This document shows, in pieces, positions 15,942 to 25,353 of a stretch of DNA of 64,000 nt. This stretch comes from a bacterium (GTDB lineage: Bacteria; Desulfobacterota; Deferrisomatia; Deferrisomatales; Deferrisomataceae). A program made the translations under genes and the position numbers. The notes beneath the pieces are model-generated. The model did not search any database and was not told where the DNA came from. It saw only the letters and a list, made by a program, of their open reading frames with translations. The stretch is from assembly GCA_027021615.1 (NCBI GenBank), contig JALUTY010000045.1, forward strand, positions 1 to 64,000, in the 5' to 3' direction. The first letter of the stretch is position 1, and each line of letters starts with the position of its first letter.

Positions 15942-16670
15942 TCAATACGCCCACTCCTCGTGGGCCAACGGGGCGCGGTTGAGTTCGTCGCGGAGCGAGC
16001 GCCACAGGGGAAGAAAGCGGTCGAGCAGGGCCCGGAAGCGATCGGTATGGCGGCGCTCGATGAGATGAACCATCTCATGGACGAGAACGTACTCGAGGCA
16101 GTTCGGCGGCTTCTTGGCCAGTTCCACGTTCAACCAGATGCGCTTCGCTTCCGGGGTGCAGGAGCCCCAACGGGTCTTCATGCGGCGGATGCGAACGTCG
16201 GCGACCTCCACGCCGATCCGGGGTTCCCACTTGCTCAAAAGTGACGGCAGGCGTTCGCGGAGTTGGTGCCGGTACCAGCGGTAGAGCACGGCTTCCCGCT
16301 CGTCTCTGCCGAGGCCGGGTGGCACGGTGAGCCTAAGGCGCGAGGGGCCGGCGATCTCGACCTTGGGTCTTGTCGGTCGTTCTTCCACGTCGAGCCGGTA
16401 GCGGCGCCCCAGAAAGTAGTGGGTCTCGCCCGACACCATCTCGCGCTCCGATTGACGCTCCTGTTCCTGGAACGCCGCCTGTTGCCGCCGGATCCATGCG
16501 AGTCGGGTCACGACGGCCAAGCGGATAGCTTCGTCGTTCAGGTGAGCGGGGGCCGCCACGCGGACTCGGCCATTGGGGGGGTACACGCCGAGGTGGAGGT
16601 TCTTGATGCTTTTCCTTACGACCTCCACGTCGAGGCCGCTCACGCGCAGGTGTGTGCGGTCAGTACTCAT
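15942..16670 (-). CDS. YgjP-like zinc metallopeptidase, last gene of the hsd operon
   Basis: 242 aa. The family (DUF45/YgjP, M48-related) has a zincin fold; the zinc site HEMVH (198-202) and a further His208 in ERRHTDRF are visible, as is the family signature RMKTRWGSCTPEAKRIWLN. The ATG overlaps the hsdR 3' end by 11 bp, so the two are co-translated. YgjP-type genes frequently accompany type I hsdR genes; their role there is not known. The length matches the family (about 230-250 aa). Confidence 0.9.
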   Translation of the reverse strand: MSTDRTHLRVSGLDVEVVRKSIKNLHLGVYPPNGRVRVAAPAHLNDEAIRLAVVTRLAWIRRQQAAFQEQERQSEREMVSGETHYFLGRRYRLDVEERPTRPKVEIAGPSRLRLTVPPGLGRDEREAVLYRWYRHQLRERLPSLLSKWEPRIGVEVADVRIRRMKTRWGSCTPEAKRIWLNVELAKKPPNCLEYVLVHEMVHLIERRHTDRFRALLDRFLPLWRSLRDELNRAPLAHEEWAY

Positions 16671-19600
16671 GTTGGTTCTTCACGACCTCGAAGACGCGGT
16701 TCACGAGTTCCGGGTTGTCGCCCAGGATGCGCCGAATCGCCTTACGGACGAGCCGCTCTTTGATGGGGTGGCCCCGCCAACCATCTTGCCTTTGTTTGCG
16801 AATTTCCTGGTCGAGCTCAAGTGCCAGCTTTTCGCGTCGCTCCCAGCCCTGGCCCTGCTCGTCCTCCGCCGCTAGGGAGGCGCCGTCCAGGTTGTCGTAC
16901 AACGCCCGGCGCCCGGGCGTGTTGATCGTGTCGGGGTAGGTGGCGCCGGTTTCGGGGTTTTTGATCTTTTTCGTGAGTTCGACGATCTGCTGAAGGTATT
17001 CCTTGTACTCGATGGCCTGTCTGCGGCGCTCCTCGATCAGTTCGTCGAGGAGTTTCGACATCTTCTCGTAGTACTTGGGGTTCACCGGCATCTCGTCGAT
17101 GATGAGCCGCCGGACGTTGTTCTCGATGGTTTCGGCCACGGCCTCCGGGTTGTTGCGAATCCCCTCCGGGAGGCTTTCGATGGCGTCCTCGCCCCTCTGC
17201 ACCACGAGTTCGATCAGAGACAGGTCATCAAAGGCTGAGATCTTCTCGCTCTCCTCGGCCCGGATGTAGGTGTCGAGCAGGTGGCGCATGGCGGGCTCCA
17301 GCATCTTCATGTCCACGTAATCGCCGCTCGCCAGCCGCACCGCGTCTCGCACGGCCTGGTAGTGCGCCACCTCCTCGCGGATCTCCCTGGCCTCCTCGGG
17401 CGAGTATCCGGCTTCGGCCATCTCGTTGGCCAGGTTCGCGTAGGCCCGCACGTACGAGGCAGTCAGCTTGTAAAGTTCCACCCGCTTCGGCTCGTTCCTC
17501 TTGATCTGCTCTGCGTTTCCGCTCTCCTCGGCGCAGAAATACCGGAGGTACGCCGCTGTGTCCCTCGGCGGCTCTACCGGTTCGCACAAAGCCTTCAGGG
17601 CTTCGCGCACCTCCTCCAGCCGATTGCGGGCCTGTTCCAGGCGGTCCTTGAGCAGGCCTTCCACGTCCTCCCGGTCGTACCCGTCGAACGCCTCGCCGGT
17701 GTAGTCCTTGATGGACTTCTCGAGCGACTTGAAGAGGTCCCGGTAGTCGATGATGTACCCGTACTCCTTGTCCTCCCCGTCGAGGCGGTTCACCCGGCAG
17801 ATGGCCTGAAACAGGCCGTGGTCCCGCATCTTCTTGTCGATGTAGAGGTAGGTGGCCGGAGGCGCGTCGAAACCGGTGAGGAGTTTGTCCACCACGATCA
17901 GAAGCTTCATCTGGCCGGGTTCGTTCACGAAGCGCCGCTTCACCTCCTTCTCGAACTGCTCCACCTTGGTCATCGCCGTGTCTTCGGGTTCACCGAAGTG
18001 CTCGGAGAGCATCCTCCGGTACACCTTGTACCGGAGCAGTTTTTCGGTCAGCCCCTCGCCGCTTTCCTCCCCCTTCAGGTCTGCGGGGGAGGGCACGTAC
18101 GAGGTGACGATGGCGCACTTCCCCTTGAGCGGGGTGTTCTCGAGCATCTCGTACACCCGGCAGGCCGCCGTGATGGAATCGCACACCAGAAGGGCGTTGC
18201 CCCGGCCGTCGGCCAAGCGGGGGCGGGTTTCCATGTCGAGCAGAATGTCTCCCACGATCTTGCTCAGGCGATCCCTCGAACTGAGCACCTTCTGCATGGT
18301 GCCCCAGCGCTTCTTCACCTGGGCCTTGGCGAGGTCCGAGAGCCCTCGGGTCTTGGCCTCGAACCACTGGTCCACCTTTTCCGGGGAGGTAAGTTGCTGG
18401 TCGATGTCTCGGGCCTCGTACCGGAGGTCGAGCACCACGCCGTCCCTCACGGCCTCGTCGTACTTGTAGGTATGGATGTACGGCCCGAACACCTCGATGC
18501 TCGTCTTCTTGTCGCGCGATAGGAGCGGGGTCCCCGTGAACCCGATGAACATGGCCCCGGGCAGGAGGGCCTTCATGGCCTGGTGGAGCTTCCCCGACTG
18601 GGTCCGGTGGCACTCGTCCACGAACACGAAGAACTCCCCCTTGGGTCGGAAGTCCGGAGGAAGGTGTTCGCGAATATCCCGGATATACGCCTCCACGTCC
18701 TCGTCGCTCAGTTCTGCCCCGGCCCCGAACTTGTGGATGAGCGAGCACACGAGCCACCGGGTGCCCTCGTTCAGCACCCGCACCAGGTCGGTGCCGCTCC
18801 GGGTCCGGTAGATGTCCTCCTCCACCCCCTTGAACACCTTCTCGATCTGCTCGTCGAGCTCGGCGCGGTCCGTGATGAGGAGCACCCGGCTGTTCGTCAC
18901 GTTCTCGCGGATCCATTTGGCCAGCCACACCATGGTCAGCGACTTTCCGCTCCCCTGGGTGTGCCAGATGATCCCGCCCTCCCGGCGACGCACGCGGCCC
19001 TGGGCCGCCTTGACCCCGAAGTACTGGTTGTGGCGGCACACCTTCTTGATACCGCTATCGAACACGATGAAATCGTGCACGATCTCGAGGAGCCGATCCT
19101 TCCGGCAAAGCTGCGAAAGTTCCCGCAGAAGCACGTTGTTGCCCGCTTGCGGGAGGGCTTCCGACTCCTTCCAGCGCAACCAGTACTTCTCGGGCGTCTC
19201 GATCACGGCGTAGCGGAGCCCTTCGGTCTCGTTGCCGGCCATCACGAGCTGCACGGTGGTGAAAAACGGACGGATGAACTCGGCCTTCTGGTTGTCGAGG
19301 GTCTGGCGAATGCCCTCCGTGACCGAGACGGTGGAGCGCTTGAGTTCCAGCACGCCCAGCGCGATGCCGTTTACGTACAGAACCAGGTCGGGCCGCTTGG
19401 TATGGTGGCCGCGGACCGTGACCTCTTCGGCGATGGCGAACTCGTTGCTCTCAGGATTTTCCCAGTCGATCAGCCAGACCGTTTCGGTCTGCTCGCCCAC
19501 CTCGGCCCGCACCCTCACCCCGTAACGGAGCAGTCCGTATACCGCCCGGTTCGCGTCGTAGAGCCGGGTGTTGCCGCCTAGGGCTGCGGCCTGGTTGAGC

Positions 19601-19794
19601 TGAAAAAGCGCCCGGTCGATCACCTTCTGGCGGTATCCCCGGCGAGTCAGCCATGCCCGCAGCCGTTCCTCCTCGACATTGCGGTTGTCCGGCCGGTCTC
19701 TCCAGTCGCCTAGGTACTCGTACCCCAAGGCGTCTTGAAAGAACGCCACCACCCGCGCCTGGACCTCGCGCTCAGGGTCCCCCACCGTGCTCAT
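16660..19794 (-). CDS. hsdR: Type I restriction enzyme subunit R
   Basis: 1044 aa from the ATG at 19794, two bases after the preceding stop; an in-frame ATG 63 bases upstream would overlap the GIY-YIG gene. HsdR cleaves unmodified DNA after ATP-driven translocation. Visible: the PD-(D/E)XK nuclease core RPDLVLYV then LELKRS (Asp136, Glu150, Lys152), Walker A TQGSGKS (about 280-285), the DECH box FVDECHRTQSG (393-396), GFTGTPLL, and the helicase C-terminal half (LTGFDAP, QAICRVNR). The length is normal for HsdR. All catalytic motifs are intact. Confidence 0.96.
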   Translation of the reverse strand: MSTVGDPEREVQARVVAFFQDALGYEYLGDWRDRPDNRNVEEERLRAWLTRRGYRQKVIDRALFQLNQAAALGGNTRLYDANRAVYGLLRYGVRVRAEVGEQTETVWLIDWENPESNEFAIAEEVTVRGHHTKRPDLVLYVNGIALGVLELKRSTVSVTEGIRQTLDNQKAEFIRPFFTTVQLVMAGNETEGLRYAVIETPEKYWLRWKESEALPQAGNNVLLRELSQLCRKDRLLEIVHDFIVFDSGIKKVCRHNQYFGVKAAQGRVRRREGGIIWHTQGSGKSLTMVWLAKWIRENVTNSRVLLITDRAELDEQIEKVFKGVEEDIYRTRSGTDLVRVLNEGTRWLVCSLIHKFGAGAELSDEDVEAYIRDIREHLPPDFRPKGEFFVFVDECHRTQSGKLHQAMKALLPGAMFIGFTGTPLLSRDKKTSIEVFGPYIHTYKYDEAVRDGVVLDLRYEARDIDQQLTSPEKVDQWFEAKTRGLSDLAKAQVKKRWGTMQKVLSSRDRLSKIVGDILLDMETRPRLADGRGNALLVCDSITAACRVYEMLENTPLKGKCAIVTSYVPSPADLKGEESGEGLTEKLLRYKVYRRMLSEHFGEPEDTAMTKVEQFEKEVKRRFVNEPGQMKLLIVVDKLLTGFDAPPATYLYIDKKMRDHGLFQAICRVNRLDGEDKEYGYIIDYRDLFKSLEKSIKDYTGEAFDGYDREDVEGLLKDRLEQARNRLEEVREALKALCEPVEPPRDTAAYLRYFCAEESGNAEQIKRNEPKRVELYKLTASYVRAYANLANEMAEAGYSPEEAREIREEVAHYQAVRDAVRLASGDYVDMKMLEPAMRHLLDTYIRAEESEKISAFDDLSLIELVVQRGEDAIESLPEGIRNNPEAVAETIENNVRRLIIDEMPVNPKYYEKMSKLLDELIEERRRQAIEYKEYLQQIVELTKKIKNPETGATYPDTINTPGRRALYDNLDGASLAAEDEQGQGWERREKLALELDQEIRKQRQDGWRGHPIKERLVRKAIRRILGDNPELVNRVFEVVKNQHEY

Positions 19795-19796
19795 GC

Positions 19797-20681
19797 CTAC
19801 GTCTCCACTCGGGCTTCCTGGATGGCCTTCAACGTGTTCCCGTTTTCGTCTTTCCAAGCGGTACGGCCGTTCGCGTTGCGACCGAGCACCACGGCCGCGG
19901 CCGTGGACGGCGACGAAAACCGGTAATCCTGGGTGAATAGCAGGCCGTCGTCTCTAGGCTCTAGAACGCCCCGTTCGAGCAGTTGCTTGCGGATGTTCCT
20001 CATGTACGGGTTGAACGCTTTTGACTCCTGGTGGCGGCCCATCGAGCCCTTCAACACCAAGAACCCGTCCGCGGCCTCGTAGCCCCTCGCGTCGGCCCCT
20101 TTCGCGCGAAGGAACAGCTCAACCGACCCGCCGTCGGCGCTTTCTTTGTTCTTTTGCGTCTCGGCCGATGCCGGCTCGAACGCGTCCACGCCGAGCAGAG
20201 GGAAGATCACCAGCATCTCGGCCAGAAACCACTCCGCATCGGCCCGGTCGGCCTCCGACAGGGGAGGGAGCGTCGGCTGAGTGCTGTTCTCCACCTCCCA
20301 CTGGTTGGCCTCTTTGGCCAAACCGATGAGCCGGGCCTCCAGATACCTCGCCAAGGCTTTGTTCAGGCCCTCGTTGGTGCTGCTGAACGCCACGAAACGC
20401 GACCAGAAGTCCTTGTTCACCACGTGTTGCTTGAGGCGGTCGCGCAAAACGTCGGCTTCCCCCACGTAGATCTGGGGTGACCCTTCGTCGCTCTCCCCGG
20501 TGAGCACGTACACGCCCGGGTGCTGCAACTCTTCTCGCTTCAGCGCCCGGTCAATGTGGGCCCGGCTCGCCACCACGGCCCGGCCGGTCCAGTTGGATTT
20601 CTCGACGATGAGGAGTCCTTCCGGCACGCCGTCGGCGAGAAAGATCCGGATCGATGTGGGTCGAGGGGGGATGGTGGTCAT
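19797..20681 (-). CDS. GIY-YIG nuclease-like protein with DUF4357 domain
   Basis: 294 aa. Residues 54-100 (HPGVYVLTGESDEGSPQIYV, then GEADVLRDRLKQH) are a GIY-YIG endonuclease core with the two tyrosine-containing strands and the following Arg. The C-terminus (DYRFSSPSTAAAVVLGRNAN, then GRTAWKD) is the DUF4357 domain commonly fused to it. The ATG overlaps the hsdS stop (ATGA) and the gene ends two bases before hsdR, so it is an integral part of the operon. Related genes are known to ride in type I loci; whether this one acts as an extra nuclease is not established. Confidence 0.88.
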   Translation of the reverse strand: MTTIPPRPTSIRIFLADGVPEGLLIVEKSNWTGRAVVASRAHIDRALKREELQHPGVYVLTGESDEGSPQIYVGEADVLRDRLKQHVVNKDFWSRFVAFSSTNEGLNKALARYLEARLIGLAKEANQWEVENSTQPTLPPLSEADRADAEWFLAEMLVIFPLLGVDAFEPASAETQKNKESADGGSVELFLRAKGADARGYEAADGFLVLKGSMGRHQESKAFNPYMRNIRKQLLERGVLEPRDDGLLFTQDYRFSSPSTAAAVVLGRNANGRTAWKDENGNTLKAIQEARVET

Positions 20682-22042
20682 GCCGCTTCCTCCGGTTGCA
20701 CCAAGCGGATCCGGCCCGTAAGGAGTTCCTGCATCATGCCCCGCTTGATCCGCCTCACCTTATCGCGCTGGGCCTCCAAAGCCTTGATCTCGGCGTCCAT
20801 GTCGGAGAGGACGGCGGCGATGGCGGTCTGCTCTTCGACCGTCGGGAGCGGCATTTCTACAGTTTCAATGTGAGCTCGTTGAGTTGCATATACCTTGGTG
20901 CCGGCGGCGAGTCTCCGAATGTGTTTTCGGAAAGGTGGACAGAACTGTAAATAAGCCTTGAAGCCGTCAGCCAGTACTGATTTGTCAAACCGTGCCGCTA
21001 TAGTGTGGAGGCCAGCGACAATCTCATGCCCTTGTACGCCTTTAACTTCTAGCGCTTTGCCAACACCTTCTATGTCCTCCGACGCGTCAACCAGCACCAG
21101 ATCGCCGTTTTCCAGCCGATCAAGTGATTTTGTCAGGGACCTTTGCAAGGTCGGGAGCGTCCTGGTACTTGGATTTAAGTAAACGTCAGAGGAAGTGTGT
21201 ATGTCCCCATAATGTAAGTATTTTACGCTACCTGCATCAGACAGATCTGCCCTCGAGAGGGTTCCGTTTCGAAGAAACCTTACATGGTTCCCTAACCGCT
21301 TCGTCTCCCAAGGCCCGCGAAAGCCCGGCAGGCGGGTCTCGCCGGTGAGGAGCTGCTGCATCGCGGCCCGCTTGATGGCGCGTTTCTTGGCGATCAGATT
21401 GTCCAACGCCTCCAGCAACCCATCCACATCCGACAACGCCTCGGCGATGGCGCGTTGTTCGGAGAGAGAAGGGAGAACGAAAGGCAACCGAAGTAAGTCA
21501 CGGCTATAGATTGCCGCGACGCTTGTCGTTCCCGTCGCCAAAGCGTGCAGGCGTCGAACCGATGCCTCTGAATTAAGTGCATAGTTGGCGTATTCGTTTG
21601 AAGCGACTTTTTGAGGGTCGAATTCCAATTTCATTAAGTTGGAATTATAATAAGCAACTGGAAGCCCGGAGCGCCATATGGCAACCTTGCCGACCAGTTC
21701 TGGCGTATTTCTGGTATTTAACAAGATATCACCCTGGCGAAGGCGGTGATTATCGTCAGGAACGACCCCAGAAGCTATGAACTCGACCTTCGATAAATCA
21801 AAACGCCCACGACCTACATTTCCCATTTTTATCAATGGGAAATCCGTATCAGTTTCTTGGGTCGGATAGTTGCCGCCGAGTCTGCCTCGAACTAAGACCT
21901 CCATTAGCGGTTTTATATCCCAGTCTTTGGGGATAACTCCAACCTCTGTCTTCTTGTAACCAGGTGGCGCGTCCCGGGGGCCACGCTCCTCGCAGGATCG
22001 CGTTGCGGCGGGCCCATTTCGCTTGGTCACCTCGCTGCCCAT
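20678..22042 (-). CDS. hsdS: Type I restriction enzyme specificity subunit S
   Basis: 454 aa starting at the ATG (22042) that overlaps the hsdM stop as TAATG. HsdS carries two target-recognition domains separated by conserved helices. The first half opens with GYKKTEVGVIPKDWDIKPL, a very typical HsdS beginning, and the spacer-helix repeats SEQRAIAEALSDVDGLLEAL and EEQTAIAAVLSDMDAEIKAL mark the ends of the two halves. The recognition domains are AT-richer than the rest, as is usual for exchangeable specificity domains. Confidence 0.95.
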   Translation of the reverse strand: MGSEVTKRNGPAATRSCEERGPRDAPPGYKKTEVGVIPKDWDIKPLMEVLVRGRLGGNYPTQETDTDFPLIKMGNVGRGRFDLSKVEFIASGVVPDDNHRLRQGDILLNTRNTPELVGKVAIWRSGLPVAYYNSNLMKLEFDPQKVASNEYANYALNSEASVRRLHALATGTTSVAAIYSRDLLRLPFVLPSLSEQRAIAEALSDVDGLLEALDNLIAKKRAIKRAAMQQLLTGETRLPGFRGPWETKRLGNHVRFLRNGTLSRADLSDAGSVKYLHYGDIHTSSDVYLNPSTRTLPTLQRSLTKSLDRLENGDLVLVDASEDIEGVGKALEVKGVQGHEIVAGLHTIAARFDKSVLADGFKAYLQFCPPFRKHIRRLAAGTKVYATQRAHIETVEMPLPTVEEQTAIAAVLSDMDAEIKALEAQRDKVRRIKRGMMQELLTGRIRLVQPEEAA

Positions 22043-24516
22043 TAGAACACCAGTCCCATCTTCTTCAGGTGCGCCTCGACCTTGGCGCCGAGCGCCTCGA
22101 CCTCGCGCTCCAGCTCCGGGAGCGGCCTGGCGTAGCGGTCGTCCAGCTCTTTGAGCCTCCCGACGAGCCGTTGGATCAGGCGCTCCACCTCGTTTTCGAT
22201 CGCCGCTCTCAGGCTGGCAAACCATTTGTCCTCCACGACCAACGTCTTGATTTCGGCCTCGGTGAGCGTTCCGTAGCGGGCCAGCACCTTCTGGCCCAAT
22301 GCCTCTCGGGCCTTCTTTACCGCCTTGTTTGCTACGGCTTCCGCCTCCAGGAGTTCGAGGGCCCGCTGCAGGGCTTGGCGCTCGTCATCGTTCGCGGACT
22401 GTCCCTTGATGGCCTTGAGGCGGGCTTTTACCGTAGAGGCCGAAACCTTGCCGGAGTCGCTTCGCACCTCCTCCAGCAAGTCTTCCCCATCTTCCCCGGC
22501 GGAGGCTTGTTCCTCCAGATATTGCTCCAACTCCCTGGAGGCCGCATCGGCTTGGGCCTCCAGGCGTTCAAGCCGGGCTTTTTCCTGCGCGAAGTACCGC
22601 TCGATCACGAGGTCCGGAGGGATTAGGTCCATTTTGTACTTCTTGGCCGCCCGTCCCTTGCCGACGACCAAATCGGGCGACTCCTTGATGTTTCTCGCCT
22701 TGTCCTCGACGACGGGCCTCGGCTTTGCCGCGTCGGTCCAGCCGTCCGCCGCGATGAGGTACACGTCGTCTTGCATGACCTCCGCCCAGTAGTCCATGAG
22801 TCGCTGGTATATGTCGTAGGGGTCGAGAAGGGGGAGGTCGGCAAACCGCGCCAGCAGGTCTTCGGAGATGTCGCGGATGATTTCCTTGGGGGCGTCGTCG
22901 ATCTTGATTGCCTTGAGACGCGGCGCGTGGGCCTCGCGCCAGGCGTCGAACATCCCGAGCACGCTCTCCCGGAATGCGCGGACCTCCGCGTAGCCGAGCA
23001 GGGTCTCCTTGATGCGCTCCGGGGCCACCCGAATCTCCAGGTAGCCCGGGCGTCCGGTCGCCTGGAATAGGGTCTTCCGGACGGTCGGAAATACGCCCCA
23101 GTAGTCGGCGAGCGCGTCCACGTCGCGCTCGGGGATTCCCCCCCAAAGGTGCGCCCCCAGATCCTCGATGTCTTCGGGTTCGCTCGAGTCGATGTAGCGC
23201 GGGATGTTCAGGTTGTAGTCGTTCCTCGGGTCGGCGATCTCGGCCACGGGCACCATGCGCGAGTAGCCCGGAATTTCGATCTGTTTGGTGAAAACGTCAA
23301 CGATTTTGTGGATATCGCGCTCCCGCAGACGGTTCTTGTTGCCGTCCTTCCGGTAGTCCTTGCTCGCGTCCACCATGAAGATGCCCGAGCGAGTGTGGGC
23401 GTTCTCCTTGTCGATCACGACGATGCAGGCCGGGATGCCGGTGCCGTAAAAAAGGTTCGGCGGCAGTCCGATGATGCCCTTGATGTAGCCACGCTCGACC
23501 AGCTTTCGGCGGATGTCGGCCTCGCGGTAGCCGCGGAACAGCACCCCGTGGGGCAGAATGATGGCCCCCTTGCCGGTGCTCTTCAGCGACGCGATCAGGT
23601 GGAGCAGGAACGCATAGTCTCCGTTTTTCTCGGGGGGAATCCCCATCTCGAACCGGCGGTGGGGGTCGTTCTCCGGGGCGAGGCCGTTTGTCCATGCCTT
23701 GGCAGAGAAGGGCGGATTGGCTACCGCAAAGTCGAAGCGCTTGAGCCCGCGGCCCGTATCATCCTTGAACTGCGGGTTCGACAGCGTGTTGCCCCGCCGG
23801 ATGTCCGCCGCGGGGTGGCCGTGGAGGATCATGTTCATCTTCGCCAGGGCCCAGGTGGCCACGTCCATTTCCTGGCCGTAGATGGCGATGTTCGGCGCGT
23901 TCGACTCGTCGGCGGCCTTGATGAGGAGCGACCCGGACCCACAGGTTGGGTCGTACACCGTGGGCTTTTCGATCTGCGCCGCCCGCTCGATGCCGATCAC
24001 CTTGGCCATGATCCGCGACACCTCGGCCGGGGTGTAGAACTGCCCCTTGCTCTTCCCCGACTCGGTCGCGAAGTGCCGCATCAGGTACTCGTAGGCGTCC
24101 CCCAGCAGGTCGTCGCCCTCGGCCCGGTTGGCCCGAAAGTCGAGCCCCTCGAAGATCGCGATCAGCTTGGACAGGCGGTCCTGCATCTCCTTTCCGCTGC
24201 CCAGCTTGCTCTCGTCGTTGAAATCCGCCTGGTCCACCACGCCCTTGAGATCGTTGGCCTCGGCGAACCGGGCGATGATCTTGTTGATCTTGTCCCCGAT
24301 CTCCTTGTCGCCCTTGAGGCGCGCCATGTCGTGGAAACTGCCGCCTTCGGGGACCTCGATGACGGCGTCCGGATCGCCGGCGTACTTGTCGGTGACGTAC
24401 TTCATGAACAGCAGCGTCAGGACGTAGTCCTTGTACTGCGAGGCATCCATCCCACCCCGCAGCTCGTCGCAACTCTGCCAAAGAGAGCTGTAGAGTTGGG
24501 ACTTCTTGAGAGCCAT
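22042..24516 (-). CDS. hsdM: Type I DNA adenine methyltransferase subunit M
   Basis: 824 aa from the ATG at 24516, which has GGAGGTG at good spacing; the GTG three codons upstream is too close to that site. HsdM methylates adenine with HsdS guiding specificity. The SAM motif DPTCGSGS (189-196) and catalytic NPPF (267-270) are present, preceded by the HsdM N-terminal helical domain. The protein is about 300 residues longer than a standard HsdM: residues ~560-824 form a charged, coiled-coil-rich extension. It is the first gene of the five-gene operon. Confidence 0.95.
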   Translation of the reverse strand: MALKKSQLYSSLWQSCDELRGGMDASQYKDYVLTLLFMKYVTDKYAGDPDAVIEVPEGGSFHDMARLKGDKEIGDKINKIIARFAEANDLKGVVDQADFNDESKLGSGKEMQDRLSKLIAIFEGLDFRANRAEGDDLLGDAYEYLMRHFATESGKSKGQFYTPAEVSRIMAKVIGIERAAQIEKPTVYDPTCGSGSLLIKAADESNAPNIAIYGQEMDVATWALAKMNMILHGHPAADIRRGNTLSNPQFKDDTGRGLKRFDFAVANPPFSAKAWTNGLAPENDPHRRFEMGIPPEKNGDYAFLLHLIASLKSTGKGAIILPHGVLFRGYREADIRRKLVERGYIKGIIGLPPNLFYGTGIPACIVVIDKENAHTRSGIFMVDASKDYRKDGNKNRLRERDIHKIVDVFTKQIEIPGYSRMVPVAEIADPRNDYNLNIPRYIDSSEPEDIEDLGAHLWGGIPERDVDALADYWGVFPTVRKTLFQATGRPGYLEIRVAPERIKETLLGYAEVRAFRESVLGMFDAWREAHAPRLKAIKIDDAPKEIIRDISEDLLARFADLPLLDPYDIYQRLMDYWAEVMQDDVYLIAADGWTDAAKPRPVVEDKARNIKESPDLVVGKGRAAKKYKMDLIPPDLVIERYFAQEKARLERLEAQADAASRELEQYLEEQASAGEDGEDLLEEVRSDSGKVSASTVKARLKAIKGQSANDDERQALQRALELLEAEAVANKAVKKAREALGQKVLARYGTLTEAEIKTLVVEDKWFASLRAAIENEVERLIQRLVGRLKELDDRYARPLPELEREVEALGAKVEAHLKKMGLVF

Positions 24517-24572
24517 CCGTGACACCTCCTCCTAAGCCAGATCGTTGACCAAGCGAAACAACAACGGCCCCG

Positions 24573-24593
24573 CCGGCGGAATGGTTCCGCCGG
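24573..24593. promoter_or_regulatory. Inverted repeat upstream of the hsd operon
   Basis: CCGGCGGAA, loop TGG, TTCCGCCGG: a perfect 9-bp inverted repeat about 57 bp upstream of the hsdM start. Its position between the operon and the convergently read PIN gene suggests an operator or a terminator arm. The remainder of 24600-24858 shows nothing I can identify. Confidence 0.4.
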
Positions 24594-24858
24594 GCGAGGC
24601 CGTCGAGTTGGCTACATGGTCGAAATCGCGGTCACCCCAACCCCCTCCGCAAAAGTCGCGGCGAAATCGTACCCCGCGTGGGCTTCCCTTGGCAACGCCA
24701 TGCCCCGGGGCACCCCCGTGTGCCTCAGCCCATCACAAGCCCCGCACCCGGATAGGGAAGGGATGCCTCCTTCATACCGCCCCCTCCGGCTCGGTGGAGC
24801 GCGCCCGTCGCCTCCGTGGACTACGCCGGGGCTTCCATGTCAGGGCCTTGCTCTCAGA

Positions 24859-25353
24859 TCATTTGGCCCACTCCCGGAGGCGGCGTGCGCATTCGTTCTT
24901 GGGCAATCGGCGTCCGTAAGCGAGCATCTGGGTTAGGGCTTCAGCCGCTCTGCGCTTCGGGATCACTCCTTCCCGCACCATCTCGTCCAAGAGCCACAAG
25001 GTGCCGTGGACCGTGACACCCTGCTCCTCAGCGGCCCGTCGGAGGTGCTTGTCCCCCGTAAGAAGCGGCGCGCCCAACGTCCTTGCCAGCACGAGAGCGA
25101 AAATGTCATTCGTGGACGCGCCAGGGTAGCGGGGAATCAGATCGACCACTTCCTGTACCTGCTGCGACGAGAGTCCGAAGTTCTTGAGACCCAGACTTTC
25201 GAGAGCGGCGCCGTCGGGCTCCAGCAGTTCATCGATGATGACATCAGGGACCACCAGGCGAACCCCCAGCCGGAAAACGTGTTCAATCACGTCTCCCCGG
25301 TGCAGATCGATCACGATGTTGGCGTCAACCACCCACACCGGCGGGGAACCCAT
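24859..25353 (-). CDS. PIN-domain toxin-like protein
   Basis: 164 aa. PIN domains are Mg-dependent RNases. The acidic residues expected at the active site are visible: Asp10 in WVVDANIVID, Glu42 in DVIIDELLEP, Asp83 in STNDIFALVLA and Asp101 in LLTGDKHL. The C-terminal tail (VIPKRRAAEALTQML) matches PIN proteins that accompany Xre-ImmA regulators. The ATG lies inside the upstream gene (29-bp overlap), so the two are coupled and probably a toxin-antitoxin pair with this gene as toxin. Confidence 0.85.
   Translation of the reverse strand: MGSPPVWVVDANIVIDLHRGDVIEHVFRLGVRLVVPDVIIDELLEPDGAALESLGLKNFGLSSQQVQEVVDLIPRYPGASTNDIFALVLARTLGAPLLTGDKHLRRAAEEQGVTVHGTLWLLDEMVREGVIPKRRAAEALTQMLAYGRRLPKNECARRLREWAK

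Noticed and set aside
16263-19581. Long plus-strand frames opposite hsdR.
   Set aside because: The minus-strand hsdR has every expected motif; the plus-strand translations show none.
24545-24919. Plus-strand 124-codon frame between the hsd operon and the PIN gene.
   Set aside because: Proline- and arginine-rich shadow sequence without ribosome site, overlapping the PIN gene on the other strand.
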